Shown here: piece after piece, positions 8,513 through 15,915 of the stretch
Position numbering within the stretch: the first letter of the stretch is position 1
Layout: each line of letters starts with the position of its first letter
From: Polaribacter septentrionalilitoris
GTDB lineage: Bacteria > Bacteroidota > Bacteroidia > Flavobacteriales > Flavobacteriaceae
Direction of reading: 5' to 3'
NCBI RefSeq assembly: GCF_009832745.1
Contig: NZ_VRMJ01000004.1
Span: 43,621 to 107,620 of the forward strand
Length of the DNA stretch: 64,000 bases
Notes under the pieces: model-generated
The model's input: only the letters and a program-made list of their open reading frames with translations
Database searches by the model: none
Told to the model about the DNA's origin: nothing
Made by a program: the position numbers and the translations under genes

Positions 8513-9925
8513 ATGAAAACTAATAAATTAATCATCATTTTACTAGCTTTAGTAACTAGTATTTCTTTTACATCTTGTGTAGAAGATGGAGATTTCTCCA
8601 TACCTAATTCTCTTGGAGGTGAAGAAACCCAAGCATTACAAAAACTTCAAGAAGATATTACAGCAGGAACAATTAATGAAATTTCTGTATCTAATCTAAA
8701 AGGATTATTTGTTAATGGACAAGCAACAGAAATTACTTCAGACATTGTTGTTAAAGGATATGTAACTTCTTCAGATTTTTCTGGAAATTTTTATAAAGAA
8801 TTTTTTATTCAGGATTCTCCAACTAGCCCTTCTGCTGCGGTAAAAATAGTTTTAGAATTAACAGATTCTTACAACAAATTTAATGTAGGTAGAGAAGTAT
8901 ATATCAATTTAAAAGGTTTATACATTGGTGAGGTTAGATCTGGAGATGGAGTTGTAGCTATTGGAGGAGCAATGAATATTGATAATGAAGTAGAAAACTT
9001 ATCTCTAGCACAGGTGGATGATCATATTTTAAGAGGCGCTACTACAGAAGAACTTACACCTTTAATGGTAAGTTTATCTTCAATAAATGACAGTCATGTA
9101 GGTTTATATGTAAAAATTGATAATGCTCAATTCCCAACTACCTTAGCAGGTAAAACATATGTAGATGCTAATGATCAATTTGATACACAACGTTTATTAG
9201 AGAGTTGTGAAGGATTTGGCTACACAAACTTTATTTTAGAAACTAGTGCTTTTGCAGATTTTAAATTTCAAGTGCTACCAGCAGGTGGAGGTAGTATTTC
9301 TGGGGTAGTTTCAAAAACATTTAACGGTAGTGATTTAGTGTTAGCTCTAAATAAAGTTGAAGATGTAGATATGACAGGAGCAAGATGTGAGCCTCTAGAT
9401 ATCAATGATTTTACACTTGTTTTAGGAGAAGATTTTGATTCTGGTACAGATAATACAAATTTAGATTTTCCAAATTGGACTAATTTTGCAGAAACAGGAA
9501 GTGAACTTTGGACTGAGCAAATTTTCAATGGAAATGGTTATGCAGAATTTAGTGGATTTAGAACAAATGATCCTGTAAATGTTGGTTGGCTAGTGTCACC
9601 AAGTGTAGATATGAGTGCTCATAGTCAAGTGTTTGTTAATTTCCAATTAGCACAACACCATTTAGATTCAGACCAAAACACTTTAGAAGTTTTTGTCTCT
9701 ACAGATTTTGATGGTACAAATGTAACTGCTGCAACATGGGAAAAAATTAATGCCAATATCCCTACCATGAGTGATTCTTGGTATGCTTTTAAAGATGGAG
9801 GTTTAATAGATCTTTCAGGCTACACAGGTACATTGTATGTCGGTTTTAAATTTGTTGGTTCGGGAACAGATACCACTTTAGATGGTGCTTATATGGTAGA
9901 CGATTTTAAAGTATTAGCTAAGTAA
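8513..9925 (+). CDS. DUF5689 lipoprotein with C-terminal choice-of-anchor J domain
   Basis: A 470-residue lipoprotein: signal peptide with lipobox FTSC, then a DUF5689 OB-like domain (about 45-270; ISVSNLKGLFVNG, VVKGYVTSSDFSGNFYKEFF, INLKGLYIG). The C-terminal choice-of-anchor-J-type beta-sandwich (about 300-470) has EDFDSGT, WTNFAETGSELW, GWLVSPSVDMS and GAYMVDDFKV. The lipobox suggests an outer-membrane, probably surface-exposed partner of the TonB receptor 14 nt upstream. DUF5689 has no established biochemical role to my knowledge. Confidence 0.85.
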   Translation: MKTNKLIIILLALVTSISFTSCVEDGDFSIPNSLGGEETQALQKLQEDITAGTINEISVSNLKGLFVNGQATEITSDIVVKGYVTSSDFSGNFYKEFFIQDSPTSPSAAVKIVLELTDSYNKFNVGREVYINLKGLYIGEVRSGDGVVAIGGAMNIDNEVENLSLAQVDDHILRGATTEELTPLMVSLSSINDSHVGLYVKIDNAQFPTTLAGKTYVDANDQFDTQRLLESCEGFGYTNFILETSAFADFKFQVLPAGGGSISGVVSKTFNGSDLVLALNKVEDVDMTGARCEPLDINDFTLVLGEDFDSGTDNTNLDFPNWTNFAETGSELWTEQIFNGNGYAEFSGFRTNDPVNVGWLVSPSVDMSAHSQVFVNFQLAQHHLDSDQNTLEVFVSTDFDGTNVTAATWEKINANIPTMSDSWYAFKDGGLIDLSGYTGTLYVGFKFVGSGTDTTLDGAYMVDDFKVLAK

Positions 9926-9950
9926 TTTATTTACTTAAAGCATAAATAAA

Positions 9951-9985
9951 AAAGCCAGTAAAGCATTTCTTTACTGGTTTTTTTT
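9951..9985 (+). terminator. Intrinsic terminator after the DUF5689 lipoprotein
   Basis: CCAGTAAAG (9955-9963), loop CATTT, CTTTACTGG (9969-9977), followed by a long T-run. It closes the TonB receptor/lipoprotein operon. Confidence 0.85.
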
Positions 9986-9996
9986 ATTTTTACACT

Positions 9997-10398
9997 ATGG
10001 ATAAAATAGAGCATATTGGAATTGCTGTTAAAGATTTAGAAAAATCGAATGATGTATTTGCATCGTTGTTTGGTGAAGCCCATTACAAAATGGAAGAAGT
10101 AGCCTCAGAAGGAGTTAAAACATCCTTTTTTAAATCTGGGCCTAATAAAATTGAACTGTTGCAAGCCACAAATCCGGAAAGTCCTATTGCAAAATTTATA
10201 GCAAAAAAAGGAGAAGGAATTCATCATATTGCGTTTGCGGTTTCAGATATTCAATCAGAAATAAAAAGGCTGAAAAATGAAGGTTTTATTGTTTTAAATG
10301 AAACTCCAAAAAAAGGAGCTGATAATAAGTTGGTGGCATTTTTACACCCAAAAACTACTAATGGAGTCTTAATTGAATTATGTCAAGAAATCAATTAG
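9997..10398 (+). CDS. mce: Methylmalonyl-CoA epimerase
   Basis: A 133-residue glyoxalase-fold (VOC) enzyme converting (2R)- and (2S)-methylmalonyl-CoA, linking propionyl-CoA and succinyl-CoA metabolism. Both half-modules are visible: IEHIGIAVKDLEKS with His6 as a metal ligand, IELLQATNPESPIAKF, GEGIHHIAFAV with the second metal histidine, and the C-terminal LIELCQ glutamate. Length is typical. It begins just after the preceding terminator and is not obviously in an operon with ftsX, which starts 75 nt later. Confidence 0.93.
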   Translation: MDKIEHIGIAVKDLEKSNDVFASLFGEAHYKMEEVASEGVKTSFFKSGPNKIELLQATNPESPIAKFIAKKGEGIHHIAFAVSDIQSEIKRLKNEGFIVLNETPKKGADNKLVAFLHPKTTNGVLIELCQEIN

Positions 10399-10473
10399 TT
10401 AAATTACTATTAACAAATACGGTCAACTGTATACTTATTATTATCTTGCGACACATAAAACTAGTTTCAATTT

Positions 10474-11352
10474 ATGTCTAAATCATTCGATTCTTATCAA
10501 AAAAGACGTCTAAGATCCTCTTACTTTTCTGTTGTAGTAAGTATTGCTTTGGTGCTGTTTCTTGTTGGAGTTCTAGGTTTAATTGTATTAAAATCAACAA
10601 AAGTAGCTAACACCGTAAAAGAAAAAGTAGCGATGACTTTGTTTTTAAAAGATGAAGTATCAAATGAGAAAATATTTACTTTTAAAGAATCACTAAAAAA
10701 AGAAATCTTTACAAAAAAAGTGATTTATATAAGTAAAGAAAAAGCAGCAAAACAATATAGTAAAGAGATAGGAGAAGATTTTTTGAAGTTTTTAGGTAAA
10801 AATCCGTTAAAAAACGGGATTGATATCTATATAAAAGCAGATTTTGTAACTCCAGAAAAAATGCAAGAACTAGAAACTCGTTTTCTAAAAAACGCTTTTG
10901 TAGCAGATGTTTCTTATGATAAACCACTAATTAATTTATTAACAAAAAACATTCAAAGAATTAGTTTTTGGCTGCTAATTATAAGCGGTTTCTTTGGTTT
11001 GGTAGCTATGGTATTAATCAATAGTTCTATTAGATTGTCAATACACTCAAAAAGATTCAATATCAAAACCATGCAAATGGTTGGAGCTACAAAGAATTTT
11101 ATTAGAAAACCATTCATTGTTCAGAGTATAAAATTAGGAATGATAGGTGCATTTATCGCTTTTTTAGGATTGGCAGTAATCATTTTTTATGTTGATAAAT
11201 ACATTCCTTCTTTAGAGTTAATCAAAGATTATATCACCATCATTTATTTGGTAGCTGGTGTGCTATTATCGGCAATATTAATTACTTGGGTAAGTACATT
11301 TTTTGCTACTCAACGTTTTTTAAATTTACAAACAGACGAACTTTATTATTAG
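10474..11352 (+). CDS. ftsX: Cell division protein FtsX (ABC transporter permease)
   Basis: A 292-residue permease-like protein with an N-terminal membrane segment (about 22-44), a periplasmic domain (about 45-160) with VAMTLFLKDEV, and three C-terminal membrane segments of the FtsX/MacB permease domain around SIHSKRFNIKTMQMVGATKNF. FtsX works with the ATPase FtsE to control peptidoglycan hydrolases at the septum; ftsE is not adjacent. It begins a compact cluster, ftsX-DUF3098-uppP-truB, with gaps of 3, 2 and 23 nt, a linkage that I recall as common in Flavobacteriia. Confidence 0.92.
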   Translation: MSKSFDSYQKRRLRSSYFSVVVSIALVLFLVGVLGLIVLKSTKVANTVKEKVAMTLFLKDEVSNEKIFTFKESLKKEIFTKKVIYISKEKAAKQYSKEIGEDFLKFLGKNPLKNGIDIYIKADFVTPEKMQELETRFLKNAFVADVSYDKPLINLLTKNIQRISFWLLIISGFFGLVAMVLINSSIRLSIHSKRFNIKTMQMVGATKNFIRKPFIVQSIKLGMIGAFIAFLGLAVIIFYVDKYIPSLELIKDYITIIYLVAGVLLSAILITWVSTFFATQRFLNLQTDELYY

Positions 11353-11355
11353 AAT

Positions 11356-11598
11356 ATGGAAAACGAAAAAACAGAAAAACCAGAATTCTTATTTGGTAAG
11401 AAAAATTATATATTTATGATTATTGGAGTGATGGTCATAGGTTTGGGTTTTATCTTAATGTCAGGTGGAGGAAGTGATGATCCAGCAGTTTTTAACGAAG
11501 AAATATACAATTGGCAAAGAATTAGACTAGCGCCAACTTTAGTGATTATTGGTTTAGGTATAGAAATTTATGCCATTTTATTAAATCCTAAAAAATAA
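11356..11598 (+). CDS. DUF3098 family membrane protein
   Basis: An 80-residue protein with a short charged N terminus, FLFGKKNYIFMIIG, and two membrane segments (about 18-36 and 58-76) joined by a loop containing EEIYNWQRIRLAP. These are the features of the DUF3098 family that travels between ftsX and uppP in Bacteroidota. Its role is unknown; the position suggests envelope or division functions. It is coupled to both neighbours by 2-3 nt gaps. Confidence 0.88.
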   Translation: MENEKTEKPEFLFGKKNYIFMIIGVMVIGLGFILMSGGGSDDPAVFNEEIYNWQRIRLAPTLVIIGLGIEIYAILLNPKK

Positions 11599-11600
11599 AT

Positions 11601-12395
11601 ATGGATATTATAGAAGCTATTGTTTTAGGTATAATTCAAGGATTAACAGAGTTTTTGCCTGTTTCTTCAAGCGGACATTTAGAGCTTGCAAAAGCAATTT
11701 TAGGAGACACCTCTGTACCCGAAGAAAGCTTAACTTTTACTGTTGTTTTGCACTTTGCAACAGCATTAAGTACGTTAGTAATTTTTAGAAAAGAAGTGCT
11801 TGATATTATTAAAGGATTATTGCAATTTAAATGGAATGAAGAGTTTCAGTTTTCATTAAAAATTATTCTTTCTATGATTCCTGCTGTCTTTGTGGGTTTA
11901 CTTTTCGAAGAGCAACTAGAATCTTTTTTCGGAGGAAAAATATTATTAGTAGGTGCAATGCTTTTAGTAACTGCTATCTTGTTATTGTTGGCTGATAAAG
12001 CAAAAAACACCAATAAAAATGTTTCTATTAGTAATTCAATCATCATAGGTGTTTCTCAAGCAATTGCAATGCTTCCAGGAATATCAAGATCTGGAGCTAC
12101 AATTTCTACATCCGTTTTATTAGGTGTAGATAGAACCAAAGCTGCCCGTTTTTCTTTCTTAATGGTTGTTCCGTTGATTTTTGGAAAAATAGGAAAAGAC
12201 ATTCTAGGCGGAGATTTAAATTTTCAATCTTCAGAGATAATGCCAATAGCCATTGGTTTTATTGCTGCTTTTGTTTCTGGTTTATTGGCTTGTAAATGGA
12301 TGATTGCTTTAGTTAAAAAAAGTAAATTATCTTACTTCTCATTATACTGTGCAATTGTTGGTTTGGTAGCAATTGGTTATGCTTTGATGAATTAA
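11601..12395 (+). CDS. uppP: Undecaprenyl-diphosphate phosphatase UppP/BacA
   Basis: A 264-residue polytopic membrane enzyme that dephosphorylates undecaprenyl diphosphate to recycle the peptidoglycan lipid carrier. Both inverted-repeat signature regions are present: GLTEFLPVSSSGHLELA near residue 14, including the conserved Glu and Ser cluster, and MLPGISRSGATISTSVLLG near residue 155 with the catalytic-region Arg. Length and hydrophobic layout are standard. It lies inside the ftsX-truB cluster. Confidence 0.96.
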   Translation: MDIIEAIVLGIIQGLTEFLPVSSSGHLELAKAILGDTSVPEESLTFTVVLHFATALSTLVIFRKEVLDIIKGLLQFKWNEEFQFSLKIILSMIPAVFVGLLFEEQLESFFGGKILLVGAMLLVTAILLLLADKAKNTNKNVSISNSIIIGVSQAIAMLPGISRSGATISTSVLLGVDRTKAARFSFLMVVPLIFGKIGKDILGGDLNFQSSEIMPIAIGFIAAFVSGLLACKWMIALVKKSKLSYFSLYCAIVGLVAIGYALMN

Positions 12396-12418
12396 ATACT
12401 GAAATAAATTCATCATAA

Positions 12419-13114
12419 ATGACAGAAGAAGATTTTAAATCTGGACAAGTTTTATTGATTGATAAACCATTAAACTGGACATCTTTTCAGGCCGTAAATA
12501 AGCTTCGTTGGCATATTAAACAACGCTTTAATATTAAAAAAATTAAAGTAGGTCATGCAGGTACTTTAGACCCTTTAGCTACTGGTTTGTTAATTATTTG
12601 TACTGGCAAACAAACAAAACAAATCAATATTTACCAAGGTCAAGTAAAAGAATACACTGGTACTTTTACATTGGGAGCAACTACTCCAAGTTTCGATTTA
12701 GAAACAGAAATTGATAAATCATTTCCAACAGATCATATTACTGATGAATTACTTCATCAAACAACTCAACAGTTTATAGGAGATATTCAACAAAAGCCAC
12801 CTATTTTTTCAGCAATTAAAAAAGACGGAAAACGTTTGTATGAGTTGGCTAGAAAAGGAGAGACTACAGAAATCAAATCTCGAGAAGTAACAATATCAGA
12901 ATTTGAAATCACCAAAATAAACTTTCCAGAAGTTGAATTTAGAGTTGTTTGTAGTAAAGGTACTTACATCCGCTCTTTAGCAAATGATTTTGGAAAAGCA
13001 CTAAACTCAGGTGCACATTTATCCGCCTTAAGAAGAACAAAAATTGGTGACTTTTCAGTAAAAAAAGCAGTTTCTATTAATGAGTTTATCAATAGCTTAG
13101 TCGAAAAAGACTAA
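12419..13114 (+). CDS. truB: tRNA pseudouridine(55) synthase TruB
   Basis: A 231-residue enzyme making pseudouridine 55 in the tRNA T-loop. It shows LLIDKPLNWTSFQAVNKLR, the catalytic Asp51 in GHAGTLDPLATGLL, the QKPPIFSAIKKDGKRLYELAR motif and the CSKGTYIRSLANDFG motif. It lacks the C-terminal PUA extension of the long E. coli form, which is the usual short version. It is last in the ftsX cluster and convergent with the universal stress gene, with 9 nt between stops. Confidence 0.96.
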   Translation: MTEEDFKSGQVLLIDKPLNWTSFQAVNKLRWHIKQRFNIKKIKVGHAGTLDPLATGLLIICTGKQTKQINIYQGQVKEYTGTFTLGATTPSFDLETEIDKSFPTDHITDELLHQTTQQFIGDIQQKPPIFSAIKKDGKRLYELARKGETTEIKSREVTISEFEITKINFPEVEFRVVCSKGTYIRSLANDFGKALNSGAHLSALRRTKIGDFSVKKAVSINEFINSLVEKD

Positions 13115-13123
13115 TGTTTTAAC

Positions 13124-13951
13124 CTAAACCTTAATGGTTAACATAGGTTTTAAAGCATTTTTAGATAAAGTTTTTGTAACACTTCCTGTAAATAAATGCG
13201 CAATACCACTTCTACCATGAGTTGCCAAAGCAATTAAATCTGCATTAATTTCTCTTGCAAAATTTAATATTCCTTTTTCTGCAGAGACATCGCTATAAAT
13301 GTGTATTTTCTTATTAGACAAATCAAAGTCTTTAATAAAATCTTTTACTTTTTGTTTTGCAGCTACTGTGCTTTCAAAATTAGAAGGAGTATTTACTTTT
13401 AATAAATGTACCCTACTGTTAAATAAAGATGCAATTTCAATAAACTTTCCAAAAACAACTTTATTTTCTTCTTTAAAATTCGATGCAAAAACAAGCTGTT
13501 TTAATTTAAACTTTTTACTATCCTTTTTCACAACAATAACAGGTCTGTGAGAACTACGTACTACTTTTTCGGTATTTGAGCCAATAAAAATTTCCTCAAA
13601 TTCAGAATGACCTTTAGAACCCATTATAATCAAGTCGGCATCAATTTTATCAGCATATAACTGTATGCCCTCAAAAGGATTACTCAACTTTATAATGTAT
13701 TTTACATCGATCTTTTCGCTAAAAACAGCTTCTTTAAAATCCAATACTTTTTCTCTTACTTTTCTTAAATACAACATACTTTCAGGTATGCTAAACCTAC
13801 TTCTAGCACCCATGTCTACAACTCCTTTTGGGAGTTCAATAAGGTGAAGTAAATAAATAGTCGCATTGGTTTTTTTTGCAATTTGTGCAGCCATTTGAGC
13901 AGCATATTTTGAAGGTTTCGAAAAATCTATAGGAACTAAAATTTTTTTCAT
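13124..13951 (-). CDS. Tandem universal stress protein (two UspA domains)
   Basis: A 275-residue protein built from two UspA domains (about 1-145 and 150-275). Each ends in an ATP-binding-type Gly-rich loop: IIMGSKGHSEFEEIFIGSNT in the first and ALATHGRSGIAHLFTGSVT in the second, fitting the G-x2-G-x9-G-(S/T) pattern. Such proteins respond to starvation and other stresses and act in the cytoplasm. The gene is isolated: convergent with truB and divergent from the rimP operon. Confidence 0.93.
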   Translation of the reverse strand: MKKILVPIDFSKPSKYAAQMAAQIAKKTNATIYLLHLIELPKGVVDMGARSRFSIPESMLYLRKVREKVLDFKEAVFSEKIDVKYIIKLSNPFEGIQLYADKIDADLIIMGSKGHSEFEEIFIGSNTEKVVRSSHRPVIVVKKDSKKFKLKQLVFASNFKEENKVVFGKFIEIASLFNSRVHLLKVNTPSNFESTVAAKQKVKDFIKDFDLSNKKIHIYSDVSAEKGILNFAREINADLIALATHGRSGIAHLFTGSVTKTLSKNALKPMLTIKV

Positions 13952-14017
13952 AATACAAAATTTTTTAGTGATTGAATTGTAATCCTAAGTTACAAAAAAT
14001 AAATGAATTAAACTAAG

Positions 14018-14048
14018 TTTGGTAAATCATAAAGTATTCGTATATTTG
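14018..14048 (+). promoter_or_regulatory. Promoter of the rimP-nusA-infB operon
   Basis: TTTG (14018-14021), a 19-nt spacer and TATATTTG (14041-14048) match the Bacteroidota -33/-7 consensus perfectly. Transcription should begin near 14054, giving a leader of about 70 nt that contains a terminator-like hairpin. Confidence 0.75.
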
Positions 14049-14077
14049 CACCGAAAATAAAGGATAAATGATAAGGA

Positions 14078-14118
14078 AGGGGACTTGAAAGTCCCCTCTT
14101 TTTATACTTTTTTTTAAG
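14078..14118 (+). promoter_or_regulatory. Terminator-like hairpin in the rimP leader (candidate attenuator)
   Basis: AGGGGACTT (14078-14086) pairs perfectly with AAGTCCCCT (14089-14097), and is followed by CTTTTTATACTTTTTTTT. It lies between the operon promoter and the rimP start, so it must be read through for expression. A six-codon frame (ATG 14068, stop 14086-14088) ends within the left arm and loop. Attenuation of the operon is an inference. Confidence 0.6.
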
Positions 14119-14122
14119 ATTT

Positions 14123-14587
14123 ATGAAGCAGGCAACAAAAGTAAAAGATTTAGTACATGAAGCATTAGCCTTGAATGAATCGTTATTTTTAATAGATTTA
14201 TCTATTTCAGCGAATAACAAAATTCAAGTTACTGTAGATGGTGATAATGGTGTTCCGTTAAGTGAATGTATCAGAATAAGCAGAAATGTTGAGCACAACT
14301 TAGATAGAGAAGTAGAAGATTTTTCTTTAGAAGTAACAACACCAGATATTTCTCATCCTCTAAAAGAAAAGAGACAATACAAAAAGAATTTGAATAGAAT
14401 TCTTAAAGTGAAAACTCAAGAAGAAGAGTTAGAAGGGACTTTAGTAGAAACAAATAATGATAATATCGTTTTAAAGTGGAAAGCTAGAGAGCCAAAACCA
14501 ATAGGAAAAGGTAAAGTTACAGTTGAAAAAATAGCAACTATAGCCTATACAAATATTAAAGAAGCAAAAGTGAAGATTGTATTTTAA
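14123..14587 (+). CDS. rimP: Ribosome maturation factor RimP
   Basis: A 154-residue factor for 30S subunit assembly. The N-terminal alpha/beta domain shows VKDLVHEALALNESLFLIDL and IQVTVDGDNGVPLSECIRIS, and the LEVTTPDISHPLKEKRQYKKN stretch is the characteristic RimP signature (V-S-S-P-G-x-x-x-P-L in other phyla). The C-terminal SH3-like barrel follows. It is the first gene of the conserved rimP-nusA-infB operon, 12 nt before nusA. Confidence 0.95.
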   Translation: MKQATKVKDLVHEALALNESLFLIDLSISANNKIQVTVDGDNGVPLSECIRISRNVEHNLDREVEDFSLEVTTPDISHPLKEKRQYKKNLNRILKVKTQEEELEGTLVETNNDNIVLKWKAREPKPIGKGKVTVEKIATIAYTNIKEAKVKIVF

Positions 14588-14599
14588 GCAAAGAATGAA

Positions 14600-15856
14600 A
14601 TGGAGAATATAGCATTAATTGATTCGTTTTCAGAATTTAAAGATAACAAAAGCATAGACAGAGTAACATTAATGTCTATTTTAGAAGAAGTATTCAGAGC
14701 TGCCTTAAAACGTAAGTTTGGGTCTGATGATAATTTTGATATTATTATAAACCCAGACAAAGGAGATTTAGAGATTTGGAGAAATAGAGTAGTAGTTGCT
14801 GATGGTTTTTCTGAAGATGATAATGAAGAAATCGAATTAAGTGAAGCCAGAAAAATTGAGCCAGATTTTGAAATTGGCGAAGACGTTTCTGAGGAAGTAA
14901 AACTAATCGATTTAGGGAGAAGAGCTATTTTGGCATTACGTCAAAACTTAATTTCTAAAATTTACGAGCACGATAGTACAAACATCTTTAAGCAATTTAA
15001 AGATTTAGAAGGTGAGTTATTCAGTGCAGAAGTACATCATATACGTCATAATGCAATCATTCTTTTAGATGATGAAGGAAATGAAATTGTATTGCCAAAA
15101 AGTGAGCAAATTCGTTCTGACTTTTTTAGAAAAGGAGATTCAGTAAGAGGTGTAATAAAATCAGTAGAGCTAAGAGGTAACAAACCAGCAATCATTCTAT
15201 CTAGAACATCTCCTGTTTTCTTAACAAAATTATTTGAACAAGAAATTCCTGAGGTTTTCGATGGATTAATCACAGTAGAAGGTGTTGCAAGAATACCTGG
15301 TGAAAAAGCAAAAGTAGCTGTAGATTCGTATGATGATAGAATAGATCCTGTAGGAGCTTGTGTTGGTGTTAAGGGATCAAGAATTCACGGAATTGTACGT
15401 GAGTTAGGAAACGAGAATATTGATGTAATCAATTATACAAAAAACGAACAATTATTCATTTCAAGAGCATTGAGTCCTGCTAAAGTGACTTCAATGGAAA
15501 TTGAAATGTATGAGGAAGAAAAAAATGGTAAAAAAGGACGTGTAAATGTACTTTTAAAACCAGAAGAAGTTTCTAAAGCCATTGGTAGAGGTGGTGTTAA
15601 TATTCGTTTGGCAAGTGAGTTAACTAAATACGAAATAGACGTTCAAAGAGAAGGTTTAGAAGAAGAAGATGTAGAGTTAACAGAATTTGCAGATGAAATC
15701 GAAGATTGGATTATTGCAGAATTCAAAAACATTGGTTTAGATACCGCAAGAAGCGTATTAGAAACTTCTGTTGCAGAATTGGTAAAAAGAACCGATTTAG
15801 AAGAAGAAACAATTATAGACGTCCAAAGAATCTTAAAAGAAGAATTCGAGGACTAA
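14600..15856 (+). CDS. nusA: Transcription termination/antitermination protein NusA
   Basis: A 418-residue RNA polymerase-binding factor. It has an N-terminal RNAP-binding domain (about 1-125), an S1 domain (about 130-195; LFSAEVHHIRHNAIILLDDEG), and KH domains with IPGEKAKVAVDSYDD, DPVGACVGVKGSRIHGIVREL and a second GxxG in IGRGGVNIRLASELT. It ends after a short acidic segment without long C-terminal acidic repeats, as usual in this phylum. It lies between rimP and infB. Confidence 0.96.
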   Translation: MENIALIDSFSEFKDNKSIDRVTLMSILEEVFRAALKRKFGSDDNFDIIINPDKGDLEIWRNRVVVADGFSEDDNEEIELSEARKIEPDFEIGEDVSEEVKLIDLGRRAILALRQNLISKIYEHDSTNIFKQFKDLEGELFSAEVHHIRHNAIILLDDEGNEIVLPKSEQIRSDFFRKGDSVRGVIKSVELRGNKPAIILSRTSPVFLTKLFEQEIPEVFDGLITVEGVARIPGEKAKVAVDSYDDRIDPVGACVGVKGSRIHGIVRELGNENIDVINYTKNEQLFISRALSPAKVTSMEIEMYEEEKNGKKGRVNVLLKPEEVSKAIGRGGVNIRLASELTKYEIDVQREGLEEEDVELTEFADEIEDWIIAEFKNIGLDTARSVLETSVAELVKRTDLEEETIIDVQRILKEEFED

Positions 15857-15915
15857 TTGTAGTAAGAAGTTAAGTAAAAATCATATTTTTACAAGTAATA
15901 AGTTAAAAAGAATAT

